From positions 1-64,000 of the forward strand of contig JAJCYH010000028.1 in NCBI GenBank assembly GCA_029262995.1: a stretch of DNA of 64,000 nucleotides, given 5' to 3'. This stretch comes from Saprospiraceae bacterium. GTDB lineage: Bacteria; Bacteroidota; Bacteroidia; Chitinophagales; Saprospiraceae. Both the position numbers and the translations under genes were made by a program. Positions 47,601 through 54,675 of this stretch are shown one piece after another; within the stretch, counting starts at the first letter, position 1; every line of letters begins with the position of its first letter. A model generated the notes under the pieces. It did no database searches and was not told the DNA's origin. It saw nothing but the letters and a program-made list of their open reading frames with translations.

Positions 47601-50600
47601 TTAACCCAATGGTAATGTGTAACAATACAGTTCTAGTTGATCTAGGTCCTGATGGGATGGAGACAGTAATGGTAAGTCAATACATACAATCTAGTTCCGA
47701 TAATTGTGGGATAGATAATATGTCTGCTACACAGACAGAATTTGATTGTGAAGATGTAGATGATTCTCCAATCTTTGTTTCAGTAACGGTTATGGATGCA
47801 AGTGGTAATTCTGCGCAATGTAGTTCATTGGTTATCATTGAAGACAACACGGCGCCTACTTGTACACTAGCATTGCAAGGTATTGATATTGTTGCTGAAA
47901 CAATAATAGAGCTTACTGAATTGGAATATGTTGGTGCTGATAATTGTACTGGAACATTGGATATTGAAACATCCATAGATCCTGTAATGTTCGATTGTGA
48001 AGATGTTGGTTCTGTAGAAGTTGTGACAGTTACAGTGACAGATGAGCAAGGAAATTCTTCAACTTGTTCTACTAGTGTAGATGTAATAGATGACAGCACT
48101 CCTATTTGTGTTGCAGATGATATTACTGTAAGTTTGGATGCTTCTGGTATGGCTTCAATTACTCCAGCTGATATAGATGGAGGAAGTACTGCTGGATGTG
48201 ATACAAATCCAAATTTAATTATTGATATTTCAGAATTTGATTGTGATGATATAGGTCCGAATTTGGTTACGCTTACGGTAACGGGTGACAATGGGATGTT
48301 CTCAAGTTGTACTGCATTTGTGACTATAGTTGACGATATGAATCCAACGGTCACTTGTGTACCTGACTTTACAATATCATTGACTAGTGACATGGTATTG
48401 ATAACTACTGGAGCTATAATAATGACTTCGGATGATAATTGTGGTATAAGCAGTTCAAGTATTGATATGTCATTGTTTGATTGTGACGATGATGGTCAGA
48501 CTTTTGAAGTAACGGCAACAGTAACTGATCCAAGTGGAAATACTGCCACTTGTAGTACAAATGTGACAGTTGATGATGATTCTGCTCCAACTTGTACATT
48601 AATTTCAGACATCACGGTTGCACCAAACCAAGTACTTACTATTGAGGATTTGGTAAACAATATAAATACCTTTTATGAAGATAATTGTAGCGATGCAGCA
48701 TCTAGTATTGTAATCGATCCTACTTCATTTGATTGTAATAGCATTGGTGTGAATATTGTGACAGTAACGGTTACGGATGACTCTGGAAATTCAGCTACTT
48801 GTACTTCATCGGTTACAGTAAGTGATGATCAGCCTCCTATCTGTATTGCTCAGGATATTTCAGTAAACCTAAATGCAATGGGAGTGGTAAATATTACTGC
48901 AGGACAAATTGATAACGGTAGTACTGCCGGTTGTGATCTTGACCCATTATTAGAAATTGATCCTTCTTCATTTGATTGTGGTGATGTAGGTGTTAATGTC
49001 GTTACATTAACAGTAACAGGGGATAATGGAATGTCCTCTAGTTGTGATGCCAATGTAACAGTAAGAGACTTGAGAAATCCAACTGTGACTTGTATGGATG
49101 ACTTTATTGTTTCCCTGGATTCTGATATGGTGATTATTGAGGTTGGAGACATAATAATGAGTTCTAATGATAACTGTGGAATTGTGAGTTCAGTGATTGA
49201 TATGACAATGTTTGACTGTGATGATGATGGACAGACATTTACAATTACTGCAACAGTAACTGATCCAAGTGGAAATACTGCGACATGTTCTACAGATGTC
49301 ACTATAGATGATGATGCAGCACCTACGTGTACATTAATATCAGATATTACTATTGCGCCAAACAGTATTATTGATATTGAAGATTTGGTGACAGATATTA
49401 ATACATTTTATATGGATAACTGTAATGATGTTGCTGCAAGTATTGATATAGATACGACAGTATTTGATTGTACTATGCTCGGATTACATGTAGTGACTGT
49501 TACAGTAACTGATGACTCTGGTAATTCCGCAACGTGTACTTCAAATGTTACAATTGAAGATATTCCTGAACCTGTGTGTATACCTATGGATATCACAATA
49601 AGTCTGGATGTTGAAGGCAATTATACATTAACACCAGAAGAAGTGGATGGTGGTAGTTTTGGAGGATGTGCCGAGCCTATTGAGTTGTCAATTGTACCAA
49701 CATTTATTGGTTGTAATGACGTAGATCTTTCACCAATACAAGTAGTCTTAACAGTTACAGATCAAAATGATGCTACGTCTTCTTGTATTGCTGAGGTAAC
49801 GGTATTAGATGATATACCTCCAGTGATAAGCTGTATTACAGATATCACATTAGATTTGGATTCAAATGGAGAGGTTGTGCTTGTTGCAAGTGATGTAGTT
49901 ACGATGTCAGATGACGGTTGTGGTATAGATTCAGAAGTGTTAGATATATCATTATTTGACTGTACAAATAAAAATACTGTAACTATTGTAACAGCTACTG
50001 TAACAGATGATAATGGGAATACTTCCCAATGTATGGTTAATGTTACTGTGGAGGATAATATGGCTCCAAGTTGTACTATTGTTCCTGGCTTATCTTTCCC
50101 GCCAAATGTTATAATTCCAATTGGTACGGTAAGAGAGAGTTTTACAGATAACTGTGCTTCAGCTTCATCGATGAGTTCTCTATCACCTAATATGTTTACA
50201 TGTAATGAATTGGGTGTACAGATCATAACTTTAACTGTAAATGATGATTGTGGAAATAGTGGTTCTTGTACTGGAGAAATTACAATAGTTGATAATTCTA
50301 TTCCAGAATGTGTATCTATGGATATTACTGTAAGTCTTGATGGAAATGGGAATTATAACTTAATGCCAGAAGAGGTAGATGGAGGAAGTACTGTCGCTTG
50401 TGGTTCAGGGTTAGAACTAGAAGTAGACCCTAATAATTTTGATTGTGGTAACCTTGGAGTTAATGTGGTTACTCTAACGGTAACTGCTTCTGGTGGTGGA
50501 TCGGATAGTTGTACGGCTAATGTGACTGTGATTGATGATACTGATCCTATTATAGTATGTCCAGCAAACAGCTCTTTCCCTTGTGAGACTGATATAAGTA

Positions 50601-52858
50601 ATTTGTCAATCTTTGGTACGCCTGTTGTTACTGATAATTGTGACATGAACATTCCTGTAATCGAATCGGATACTATAGATGTAAATACTTGTAATGTAGG
50701 TACTATTCAAAGGGTATTTACGGTTACAGATGATTCAGGCAACAGTGCATCATGTATTCAGGTATTAACAATTGAAGGACCGTCTAATCCGCTTGTAGAA
50801 GCTGATATAACTTGGCCTACATCACCATTTGATGCAGGGCAGTGTATTGCAAATCCTGATAGTATAGATTCAGGAATGCCAATAGTAGATACTTCGGGTC
50901 TGGATTGCTTTAATATTACAATTACCTTTGTTGATGTTATAACTGGAGATGCCGCATGTGATGGCGTTATAGAGAGGACATGGACTGTTACTGATTCATG
51001 TCAAGCACCTGGAGGAGTATTCACATTTTTACAGATAATAAATGTTGATGATACTACAGGTCCAGACATTGATGGTCCTAGCGATATGGTAATTATTTTA
51101 CCTCCAGGGAACACGACTTGTGATACATTTTTGAATTTGCCTGCTACAGTCATGGATTGTACTGGAGGGTTTACTGCAGGGAATGATTCTCCTTTTGCTG
51201 ATGATAACAGTATACCGGATGCGTCAGGAACATATCCTGTTGGATTTACTACTATTAATATTACAGCTACAGATGCATGTGGTAATGACAGTATATATAC
51301 CTATACCGTAAACGTAGTCGATACAACTGCATTTATATTTGATTGTGCTAAAATTATTGATAACATTCAAATGGCTACATTAAATGTTGTAATTAACATA
51401 TCTCAGGCTCAAGCTGTTATTGACGTTGGCGAATGTATGGGAGGTACTTATGTAGTTTCATTCAGTAACATGGTAAATAACCAGGACACAATTATTGCTA
51501 CTTGTAGTGATGTTGGTTTGGGGTCATATACTATTTACTTATGGTCTGGAGGTTTAGTTATAGATAGTTGTACCAACTTGCTTCAAATTGTTGATGGTGG
51601 TGGATTCTGTTCTAGTCCTATAGCATTTGGGAATATCATAGGGGAGATATCTACCGAAGATAAACGTATGGTTGATGATGTTTTAGTTAACTTGATTGGT
51701 AGTCCATTCGAGCCTCAATTGACAACGCTGCACGGAGAATATGCATTCCCTGAAATGGCATTTGGAGGTTCCTATATAATACAACCATTCAAGAACCAGG
51801 ATTATCTGAACGGTGTCTCGACATTGGATATGATAGAAATGCAAAAGCATATACTTGGTGCCAAAGAAATTAATTCACCATATAAGTTAATCGCAGCAGA
51901 TATTGACAATTCAGGAACGATTTCTGGTTCAGATTTGCTAGAACTACGTAAGTTGATTTTAGGAGTGAACAAAGAGTTTGCCAATAATACATCTTGGAGA
52001 ATGATAGATAAATCATTCAAGTTCCTTGATCCTAAAGATCCATTTGCTGCAGTTATCCCAGAGAATTACGAAATTGATGAATTTACTCAATCTATGATTG
52101 TTGACTTTGTGGCAGTTAAGGTTGGTGATATTAACAATTCTGCAATTGCAAATGCTAAGGACTTTGCTCTGAACAGAAGGTCGGGCTCTACATTCTATTA
52201 TGAGCTTGAGGAAGAAGAAGTAAATGCATCTGAGCTTATCGAAGTGACGTTTAAGTCAATTGAGTTAAAACAATTAGAAGGTATTCAGCATTCTTTATTG
52301 ATTGATCCAGAATATGCTTCTATTGTTGAAATCAAACCACTGGATGCTTCCGTCTCAAATAACAATTTTAACATTGTAAATAAAGAGGCAGGTATTATTA
52401 ATTTCAGTTGGAATGGCCAATTGGATGACTTGACTTCCGATGCTTTATTTAGCCTTGTTCTTAAAGTTAAAAAACAAGCATGGATTAGTGATATGGTAAG
52501 TATTGAGGAAAATGGTATACTTCCTGAAGCATACTTTAAAGATGAATATCCTTCTACAATTGATATTGACTTTAAAGCAGCGAAGTCTGAAATGAAAGCG
52601 ATAAGCTTGTACCAGAACATACCGAACCCATGGACTGAAAGCACGAGAATTAAATTCTATATGCCAACGTCTCAAGAATATAATATCAATATCTATGATG
52701 TTAATGGAAGATTGATTTACAAAGTAGCGGATATTGCAAGAGAGGGTGTAAACGCTGTTGAAGTAAGAAATGAAATATTTGAAAATGGTGGATTACACTA
52801 TTACGAATTAATCTCTGCAAAAACAAGACTCATCAACAAAATGTTGTTTGTCAAATAA
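38645..52858 (+). CDS. Giant secreted modular protein with SdrD-B, DUF11, Ig/HYR-like array, C-type-lectin-like domain, dockerin-like segment and T9SS sorting domain
   Basis: 4737 residues from the ATG at 38645; the signal peptide (MRKIIYFYPSFRVMLITLISL...QSQC) follows it directly, and an ATG at 38585 would bury it. Order by DNA position: SdrD-B (38749-38960), propeller-like region (39060-40290), second SdrD-B (40302-40730), three DUF11 modules with acidic linkers (40743-42185), a PKD-like segment (42520-42770), Ig/HYR-like modules (42800-45690) with a C-type-lectin-like insert (44041-44428), three more DUF11 modules (45720-47105), a 14-module array (47120-50548), HYR-like modules (50549-51340), CarboxypepD_reg (51600-51790), dockerin-like pair (51800-52140, DIDNSGTISGSDLLELRKLIL), a cohesin-like sandwich, and a type A sorting domain (52600-52858, YQNIPNPW...). 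Likely a cell-surface adhesin or matrix protein exported by Sec and T9SS. Confidence 0.93.
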   Translation: MRKIIYFYPSFRVMLITLISLIINFNLQSQCDSSQLKGSVYVDTNFNGIYDAEEEGKAGVFVRVLNSNELIIAQSITDTNGDYVILGLNDNQEYLVRFDVPDDFNVSAAGIDNGTDIQFITSPTCEVSMGLVGRQSDCYNSTEIIISCFANAITSDNPDQETVIGITHKFNAASKAKVYATNKETGSVWGMAYNPDKQEIYTSAFVKQHASLTPFGHDAIFKTTLGNTPQTSLLVKLSELGLEVGTLNETISTNCAYGKQVGKIGLGGISFDEDNSHLYIANLFNNSIVRINVNNPQPQTTKVYPVPNPSCTFNDFRLFAVKHYNGAVYAGVTCTGETSKNEDDTYFHIYKLNPESGNYSLEFSSDFTKGIWSDINNDKEAQSHWFTDIDFTDDANMILGISDRKGHNFCKGTISRVDAQSGDILVLEYINNQWVLENNGSTSALIGSGVGNGQGPGGGEFFGYDFFPVDETIHPEIALGSIVVVPNTGEVVTTVFDPIFNSYSGGLHRYSTSNGKKIAAKELYNSNIDIYFGKATGFGDMTARCGNLSSEVGNLVWLDNNCDGIQNAGEPGLGNIPLEIYNSSCELVGTTVTNDKGQYAFNKSNVDSNGDGILDGLTKNEQYFITISQDKYDASAHAFVYNNIYYYPTVDASIVNQNSDLRVSNELCIANTLNSTPVVSVNTISGNNPSYDIGLKEASDFDLALSKEFISDPNFKIYDIVEFGIKVYNQGGKIATEFTLVDYMTPAFTFDPALNPGWTLENGKVKKTVTDDLAPTEEHTEILKLKFVGSTNIAHFINYAEIAAAKDNTGEVAFDIDSTPDDIPNNDKGGEVDTYTDNLITDDGTNDEDDHDPAKLNVLDLALKNVVRDARLYDEGEHIIFDMTIYNQGNVPVSSFEVTNKFSECLSFEQSKNLKWEPTIPGFAKTTINETLYPGEKKFISLRLRLDSNCEYNDVLDIAEISKMVSGIPGITIDIDSDPDDFMFNDKGGNPYDLTDNLITDDGTIDEDDHDPAVIGVRKIDLALMKTTERELYGHGDRVTFDIKIYNQGDITVGTVMLVDYMPDNTTLDDLSWQVDPSDQSGRTVYKTISFENGFGPADEHTEQITLFIEQSAPSGIFIINEAEIAQVFDVMGVDISSNDIDSYADSMNGNDMGGQFATATDNNIFDNGQMDEDDHDPSGFFIASITTPSACNCRDNATDPYNGQFYDEIVITSISGQTWTIDESNNIYDPSSTVNNLIPLNGYVLIEQLLGDNISEYTFTGVYQDGDRYNIRFTNGNGSFLQSNGGGPSCTYNRPVITSPSGLSAVCSGSVHEYTVSNLLDCTSYSWDLPDGGGTILGSSTSQNVLVEWDNAVGGPYRLGLTPNCDFKCLAPVVESVSIGNGGTAMSCLGQVNVSLNADCTTYVDSDVFLTSAIPFGTVYQLMLINDHGQIVPNNYLTEDYLWESLTAKVIDPCTGNSCWSTLTVEDKMGPQIQCEDISMPCYLMHSYEPLVLDNCTDATYSLIGETVQPLNCDPDYIKEVTRIYVATDGYGNQSAPCEQTIRLERLNYNNIVPPLDYLLSDGTNLTCIDSIYNEDNMPDVKVTGAPTLNGYPIFPLQDLYCNVAIVYEDFLVSDFGCVRKIMRTWRIYEDWCTIGEFWTYTQAIEIVDTENPVIECPEDITVSSGGGINCEKTFTLALPVISDNCTSTDFIIDISYDGGFFPNVKGPQVITLPAGTSDVIFNVYDVCENLSSCDLTVVVLDETAPVAVCDENTVVSLRSDGTAKAFADTFDDGSYDDCSLFNTLVKRLGGQCDCKQPKFDDMHYLGERDGRFYYLSKFQTHGSKAFLYSEAYGGMLLRLESEGEAEWVYDRTRSFITSSYYIGLSDASHEGRFTWSNHEDPTIDLWGFNQPYNDGDHVVTNSDGEWIVVDGNDVETYYVLEVSDPCGYSDEVHFCCEDVKQEQMVIFRAIDYFGKVNECMVMVEVQDKVAPKIQCPSDFQLSCEDDLNLEDLSQFGIATASDQCSFEIREELIDERNSCGFGDLIRRFYAEDNNGFSTCDQRLIFSQDNKFDNNTIIWPLDFTTDLGCNSGDLHPDSLDFEFSRPQYEFNRCSQVAVTFADKTYDFSGTNSSDACLKILRSWTVIDWCQMEDPDYLPAYHEQVIKVNNTVGPEIRGGCDSLIINTFECEFEDVVFSAIAQDDCTPDSELNGRLLIDINSDGNGVFDIEDNVYSNVVSFDGQLPLGNHFALISFSDQCGNTTTCTKIIQINNIKGPTAACIDGISVALEPMDLDGDGEFDTEMACIRPFMLDASSTHECDIDFVLSFSADPSDTIRCFDCDDLGENLVQLWVIDAFGNTDFCETTVEVQDNNMQDFCPRFDLALIKTLDTVATPGPFMQGSDLSFNIEVINQGNISAFNIELIDYIPEGLLLNDGDWTDNGDGTAEYTSGIGFLEDSTSTVVSIDFIVSEDFMGFTLTNYAEILAADDDDNPNNEAPVDADSTPDNINDDVVGGDNEVNNAGNDEDDHDLETVDVEQIFDLSLSKDIGQGFAGPFSQGSVVQFDITITNEGTLDAYNVQVVDRVPAGLTLNDASWSLIGNRATLVNPIPFIARGTSEIVTITFLIESDFMDTDITNSAEIIDPDNEFPQDDEDSTPDNDDENEDDQDEETIQVEQVFDLALTKVIDTDNTPSPINVGDDVSFIITVYNQGSLDAFDIRVMDYIPVGFTFDDTKNPDFSSGGSDAQASIPFVGIDDFIELELVLTLEDMLPSPSLINNAEITAASNLLGMTDQDDDLANVNNGSTNELATDNDIDDERPSAPGTMDNPDDEDDYDPAQVDVFCPPTALCQTDLIFELNSDGELDILIDDIDDGSSDNCNQTLNYTLSQSSFDCTDLGDLTITLTVSVDSGLIDDCEADITIVDNISPVADCNDIIVAVDTNGELTIVPSQINDMSSDACNNLALELDVTEFDCDDLFQSNPVVLTVTDGSGNSDTCDANVEVIDLFNPMVMCNNTVLVDLGPDGMETVMVSQYIQSSSDNCGIDNMSATQTEFDCEDVDDSPIFVSVTVMDASGNSAQCSSLVIIEDNTAPTCTLALQGIDIVAETIIELTELEYVGADNCTGTLDIETSIDPVMFDCEDVGSVEVVTVTVTDEQGNSSTCSTSVDVIDDSTPICVADDITVSLDASGMASITPADIDGGSTAGCDTNPNLIIDISEFDCDDIGPNLVTLTVTGDNGMFSSCTAFVTIVDDMNPTVTCVPDFTISLTSDMVLITTGAIIMTSDDNCGISSSSIDMSLFDCDDDGQTFEVTATVTDPSGNTATCSTNVTVDDDSAPTCTLISDITVAPNQVLTIEDLVNNINTFYEDNCSDAASSIVIDPTSFDCNSIGVNIVTVTVTDDSGNSATCTSSVTVSDDQPPICIAQDISVNLNAMGVVNITAGQIDNGSTAGCDLDPLLEIDPSSFDCGDVGVNVVTLTVTGDNGMSSSCDANVTVRDLRNPTVTCMDDFIVSLDSDMVIIEVGDIIMSSNDNCGIVSSVIDMTMFDCDDDGQTFTITATVTDPSGNTATCSTDVTIDDDAAPTCTLISDITIAPNSIIDIEDLVTDINTFYMDNCNDVAASIDIDTTVFDCTMLGLHVVTVTVTDDSGNSATCTSNVTIEDIPEPVCIPMDITISLDVEGNYTLTPEEVDGGSFGGCAEPIELSIVPTFIGCNDVDLSPIQVVLTVTDQNDATSSCIAEVTVLDDIPPVISCITDITLDLDSNGEVVLVASDVVTMSDDGCGIDSEVLDISLFDCTNKNTVTIVTATVTDDNGNTSQCMVNVTVEDNMAPSCTIVPGLSFPPNVIIPIGTVRESFTDNCASASSMSSLSPNMFTCNELGVQIITLTVNDDCGNSGSCTGEITIVDNSIPECVSMDITVSLDGNGNYNLMPEEVDGGSTVACGSGLELEVDPNNFDCGNLGVNVVTLTVTASGGGSDSCTANVTVIDDTDPIIVCPANSSFPCETDISNLSIFGTPVVTDNCDMNIPVIESDTIDVNTCNVGTIQRVFTVTDDSGNSASCIQVLTIEGPSNPLVEADITWPTSPFDAGQCIANPDSIDSGMPIVDTSGLDCFNITITFVDVITGDAACDGVIERTWTVTDSCQAPGGVFTFLQIINVDDTTGPDIDGPSDMVIILPPGNTTCDTFLNLPATVMDCTGGFTAGNDSPFADDNSIPDASGTYPVGFTTINITATDACGNDSIYTYTVNVVDTTAFIFDCAKIIDNIQMATLNVVINISQAQAVIDVGECMGGTYVVSFSNMVNNQDTIIATCSDVGLGSYTIYLWSGGLVIDSCTNLLQIVDGGGFCSSPIAFGNIIGEISTEDKRMVDDVLVNLIGSPFEPQLTTLHGEYAFPEMAFGGSYIIQPFKNQDYLNGVSTLDMIEMQKHILGAKEINSPYKLIAADIDNSGTISGSDLLELRKLILGVNKEFANNTSWRMIDKSFKFLDPKDPFAAVIPENYEIDEFTQSMIVDFVAVKVGDINNSAIANAKDFALNRRSGSTFYYELEEEEVNASELIEVTFKSIELKQLEGIQHSLLIDPEYASIVEIKPLDASVSNNNFNIVNKEAGIINFSWNGQLDDLTSDALFSLVLKVKKQAWISDMVSIEENGILPEAYFKDEYPSTIDIDFKAAKSEMKAISLYQNIPNPWTESTRIKFYMPTSQEYNINIYDVNGRLIYKVADIAREGVNAVEVRNEIFENGGLHYYELISAKTRLINKMLFVK
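47120..50548 (+). repeat. Tandem array of 14 Ig-like modules with a three-module higher-order period of about 735 bp
   Basis: Each module is about 245 bp (81-82 residues), starting with a Cys-containing strand, a D-N-C or G-G-S-T-x-G-C turn, a F-D-C-x-D-x-G step and ending V-T-V-T-D-x-S-G-N-x-x-T-C-x-x-x-V-T-V-x-D. Three types recur in order: A (DITVSL..., GGSTAGC), B (DFTISL..., SDDNCGI), C (TCTLISDIT..., NC). Type A modules start at 47366, 48104, 48839, 49574 and 50306, giving steps of 738, 735, 735 and 732 bp. A 32-base block at 48515-48546 recurs identically at 49250-49281. The array therefore grew by copying three-module blocks. Confidence 0.9.
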
Positions 52859-52868
52859 GATTTTCGAG

Positions 52869-52894
52869 GAGGAGAACTTAATTATGTTCTCCTC
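52869..52894. terminator. Terminator-like hairpin after the giant gene
   Basis: Perfect 9-bp inverted repeat, GAGGAGAAC (52869-52877) and GTTCTCCTC (52886-52894), 8-base loop, 11 bases after the giant gene's stop. The T-rich stretch follows after a short gap (52904-52912), so it is an imperfect Rho-independent terminator. Confidence 0.7.
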
Positions 52895-53184
52895 AAATTA
52901 ACTATATTTTTTAATTATTAAAAACGTTACTATGTCTAGGGTCTCAAATTTTTTACTAAGAAGTAAATGGAATTTACTTTTTATTAATAAGCTAGAACAA
53001 AACACATATTTGATATAAGAGGCCATCCCAGGTAATCGATCGATTTTATTTCATCTATTATAAAGGGTGGAAATAACATTGAATAAGAGCTTAAAGCTGA
53101 CCCAAGGCTTTTGAGATATTATTTAATAAGTGAATGCCAAGCTAAATTCTAAATTAACAAAAAGTTAAGGTGATTCAGTTTTGA
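52895..53184. other. Untranslated gap between two hairpins
   Basis: About 290 bases with no reading frame I can support on either strand. It contains an inverted AAGTAAAT/ATTTACTT pair (52962-52969 and 52974-52981) and a GGTAATCGATCGATT palindrome near 53032. It ends in the strong hairpin at 53185. It could hold a short transcript or nothing. Confidence 0.35.
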
Positions 53185-53217
53185 AGCCAAAATGATTTTC
53201 ATTTTGGCTTTACTTTT
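53185..53217 (+). terminator. Rho-independent terminator upstream of the DUF4403 gene
   Basis: Perfect 11-bp arms AGCCAAAATGA (53185-53195) and TCATTTTGGCT (53199-53209) with a 3-base loop and a T-rich tail. It is 290 bases beyond the first hairpin after the giant gene, so it terminates something else: read-through, or a short RNA made between the two hairpins. Confidence 0.75.
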
Positions 53218-53252
53218 TACTACCTTTTGCAGATAATAAAGATATTTTATTT

Positions 53253-54533
53253 TTGAGTTTAAACATATTCACCCCAATTGCAAATACCATTTCTGAAATA
53301 GAGACAGGGTTGATTGTTCATTTAAATGTTTTCAACAGATTTTTAAATCAACAACTCTTTGACGTGTTGAACGGTGATCAAATTAAAACCAAACTTGATA
53401 GGATTTATGGATTTAAGATTCAAACAAGTTTTCCCGAGATACCTTCGCTAAAAATTAATGATAATGTCGTTTTTGGAGAAATTGCAATCGTTATCCAAAT
53501 TGAAAGAAATAGACTAATAAAGCTTGAATGTAATATTGTTATTTCAATAAAATGCATTTTTGATTTGTATGGCCAGCTGAAATTTGGAAGCCAAACTTTA
53601 ATTGAAAAAATTCTTTGGTTAGATAGTTCAGAATTATTAATTGCCAATAGGAAATTTAATTTAAAACCATGGATTAAAAAAGCTATAGAAAATGAGCTTT
53701 TCAAATTGGTTCATGAAACAGATCTTTTGCTCGAACGCAAATGGCATAGTCTTAGTCTTAAAAGTTTATACTTTAGTTTATCAAATCTATTATACGGGCT
53801 TAACAAAGATTATTGTTTTAACCTTGTTTCTACCGATGGTAAGATAACAATCAAGCCATTCCAAAATTTAGATAATTATTGCAAGACAGACCTATTGTTA
53901 TCAGCAAATACAAAAGTAATTGAAGCCAATGATAAGCAATTGGATGTTATTCCAAAACTTCCTTTAACTCAAATTGCTGATTTTGATAAGCAATGTTCAA
54001 AAATCAAGCTATCAGGAAGAATTTCTGCTACACATTTGAAATTTATTTTGCAAGAAAGTCTCACGGGTAAGACAATTACAAAAAATGGTAAGACAATTAT
54101 CATTGAGCAAATTCTGGATGTTCAAACTGATAAATTTATTGACATTAATTTTCGAATTTCTGGAGATTTAAATGCTGATATTAAGTTAAGTGGTATTCCA
54201 TATGTGGATCTGCAATCTCAAGAATTTAAAATTTTGGAATTAGCTCTTGATATTGATACTGGTAGCAAACTGAAAAATGCTGGTTTATGGTTTGTTAATT
54301 CATTTATTGAAAAGCAAATGTACGAAGCTTTTAATTTTATAATAAATGATGAAAAAGACAAATTGCAGAATCTGGTGGATAAGCATATTGAAACTGTGTT
54401 CTTAGATTTTGGACATGACATCAATTTGCAAGTGCATGATATAAATGTTCATAAATGGAGAATTGTTGATAAGAATATCATTTTTACGTTAGTCTCAAAG
54501 TTTGATTTATTCATGGAATTAGATCATCCTTAA
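53253..54533 (+). CDS. DUF4403 family protein
   Basis: 426 residues. The sequence follows the DUF4403 pattern: an N-terminal ISEIETGLIVHLNVFNRFLNQQLF, long alternating strands, and the characteristic ISGDLNADIKLSGIPYVD...ALDIDTGSKLKNAGLWFVNSFIEKQM. The family fold is a lipid-binding-like (TULIP/SMP-related) tube by my recollection; function unknown. Usual members have a signal peptide or lipobox; none is seen here. The start is a TTG at 53253, and no in-frame ATG lies near it. The TTG overlaps a TATTTTTG at 53248-53255; an alternative promoter-like TACCTTTTG lies at 53221-53229, which would leave the TTG usable. Sits between the two giant genes. Confidence 0.75.
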   Translation: MSLNIFTPIANTISEIETGLIVHLNVFNRFLNQQLFDVLNGDQIKTKLDRIYGFKIQTSFPEIPSLKINDNVVFGEIAIVIQIERNRLIKLECNIVISIKCIFDLYGQLKFGSQTLIEKILWLDSSELLIANRKFNLKPWIKKAIENELFKLVHETDLLLERKWHSLSLKSLYFSLSNLLYGLNKDYCFNLVSTDGKITIKPFQNLDNYCKTDLLLSANTKVIEANDKQLDVIPKLPLTQIADFDKQCSKIKLSGRISATHLKFILQESLTGKTITKNGKTIIIEQILDVQTDKFIDINFRISGDLNADIKLSGIPYVDLQSQEFKILELALDIDTGSKLKNAGLWFVNSFIEKQMYEAFNFIINDEKDKLQNLVDKHIETVFLDFGHDINLQVHDINVHKWRIVDKNIIFTLVSKFDLFMELDHP

Positions 54534-54585
54534 AATATTTCGTAAAAAACAAAGCCAATTAAATACATATTACGATTATTTTTAA

Positions 54586-54593
54586 TATGTTTG
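54586..54593 (+). promoter_or_regulatory. -7 promoter box (TATGTTTG) for the second giant gene
   Basis: Exact TAnnTTTG match 82 bases upstream of the ATG at 54676. Like the first giant gene it is followed by TGNTTA and a long leader. Confidence 0.5.
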
Positions 54594-54675
54594 TGATTAC
54601 TTCCCAAAGACAGAATTAGATTATTGTAAATCGCTGAAGGTATACCCATGCCTCTCAGTCTAAAAGCATGCGATT

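Noticed and set aside
47677-48393. Long minus-strand open frame (about 238 codons) inside the giant gene
   Set aside because: It is a by-product of the repetitive codon usage (TGT, GAT, ACT) of the plus-strand array; its translation is low-complexity and has no start context. Other minus-strand frames in the array have the same explanation.
47120-50548. Regular short-period repetition suggesting a CRISPR array or satellite
   Set aside because: The period is about 245 bp, lies in one open coding frame, and the repeated blocks encode Ig-like modules; there are no short identical direct repeats with unique spacers.
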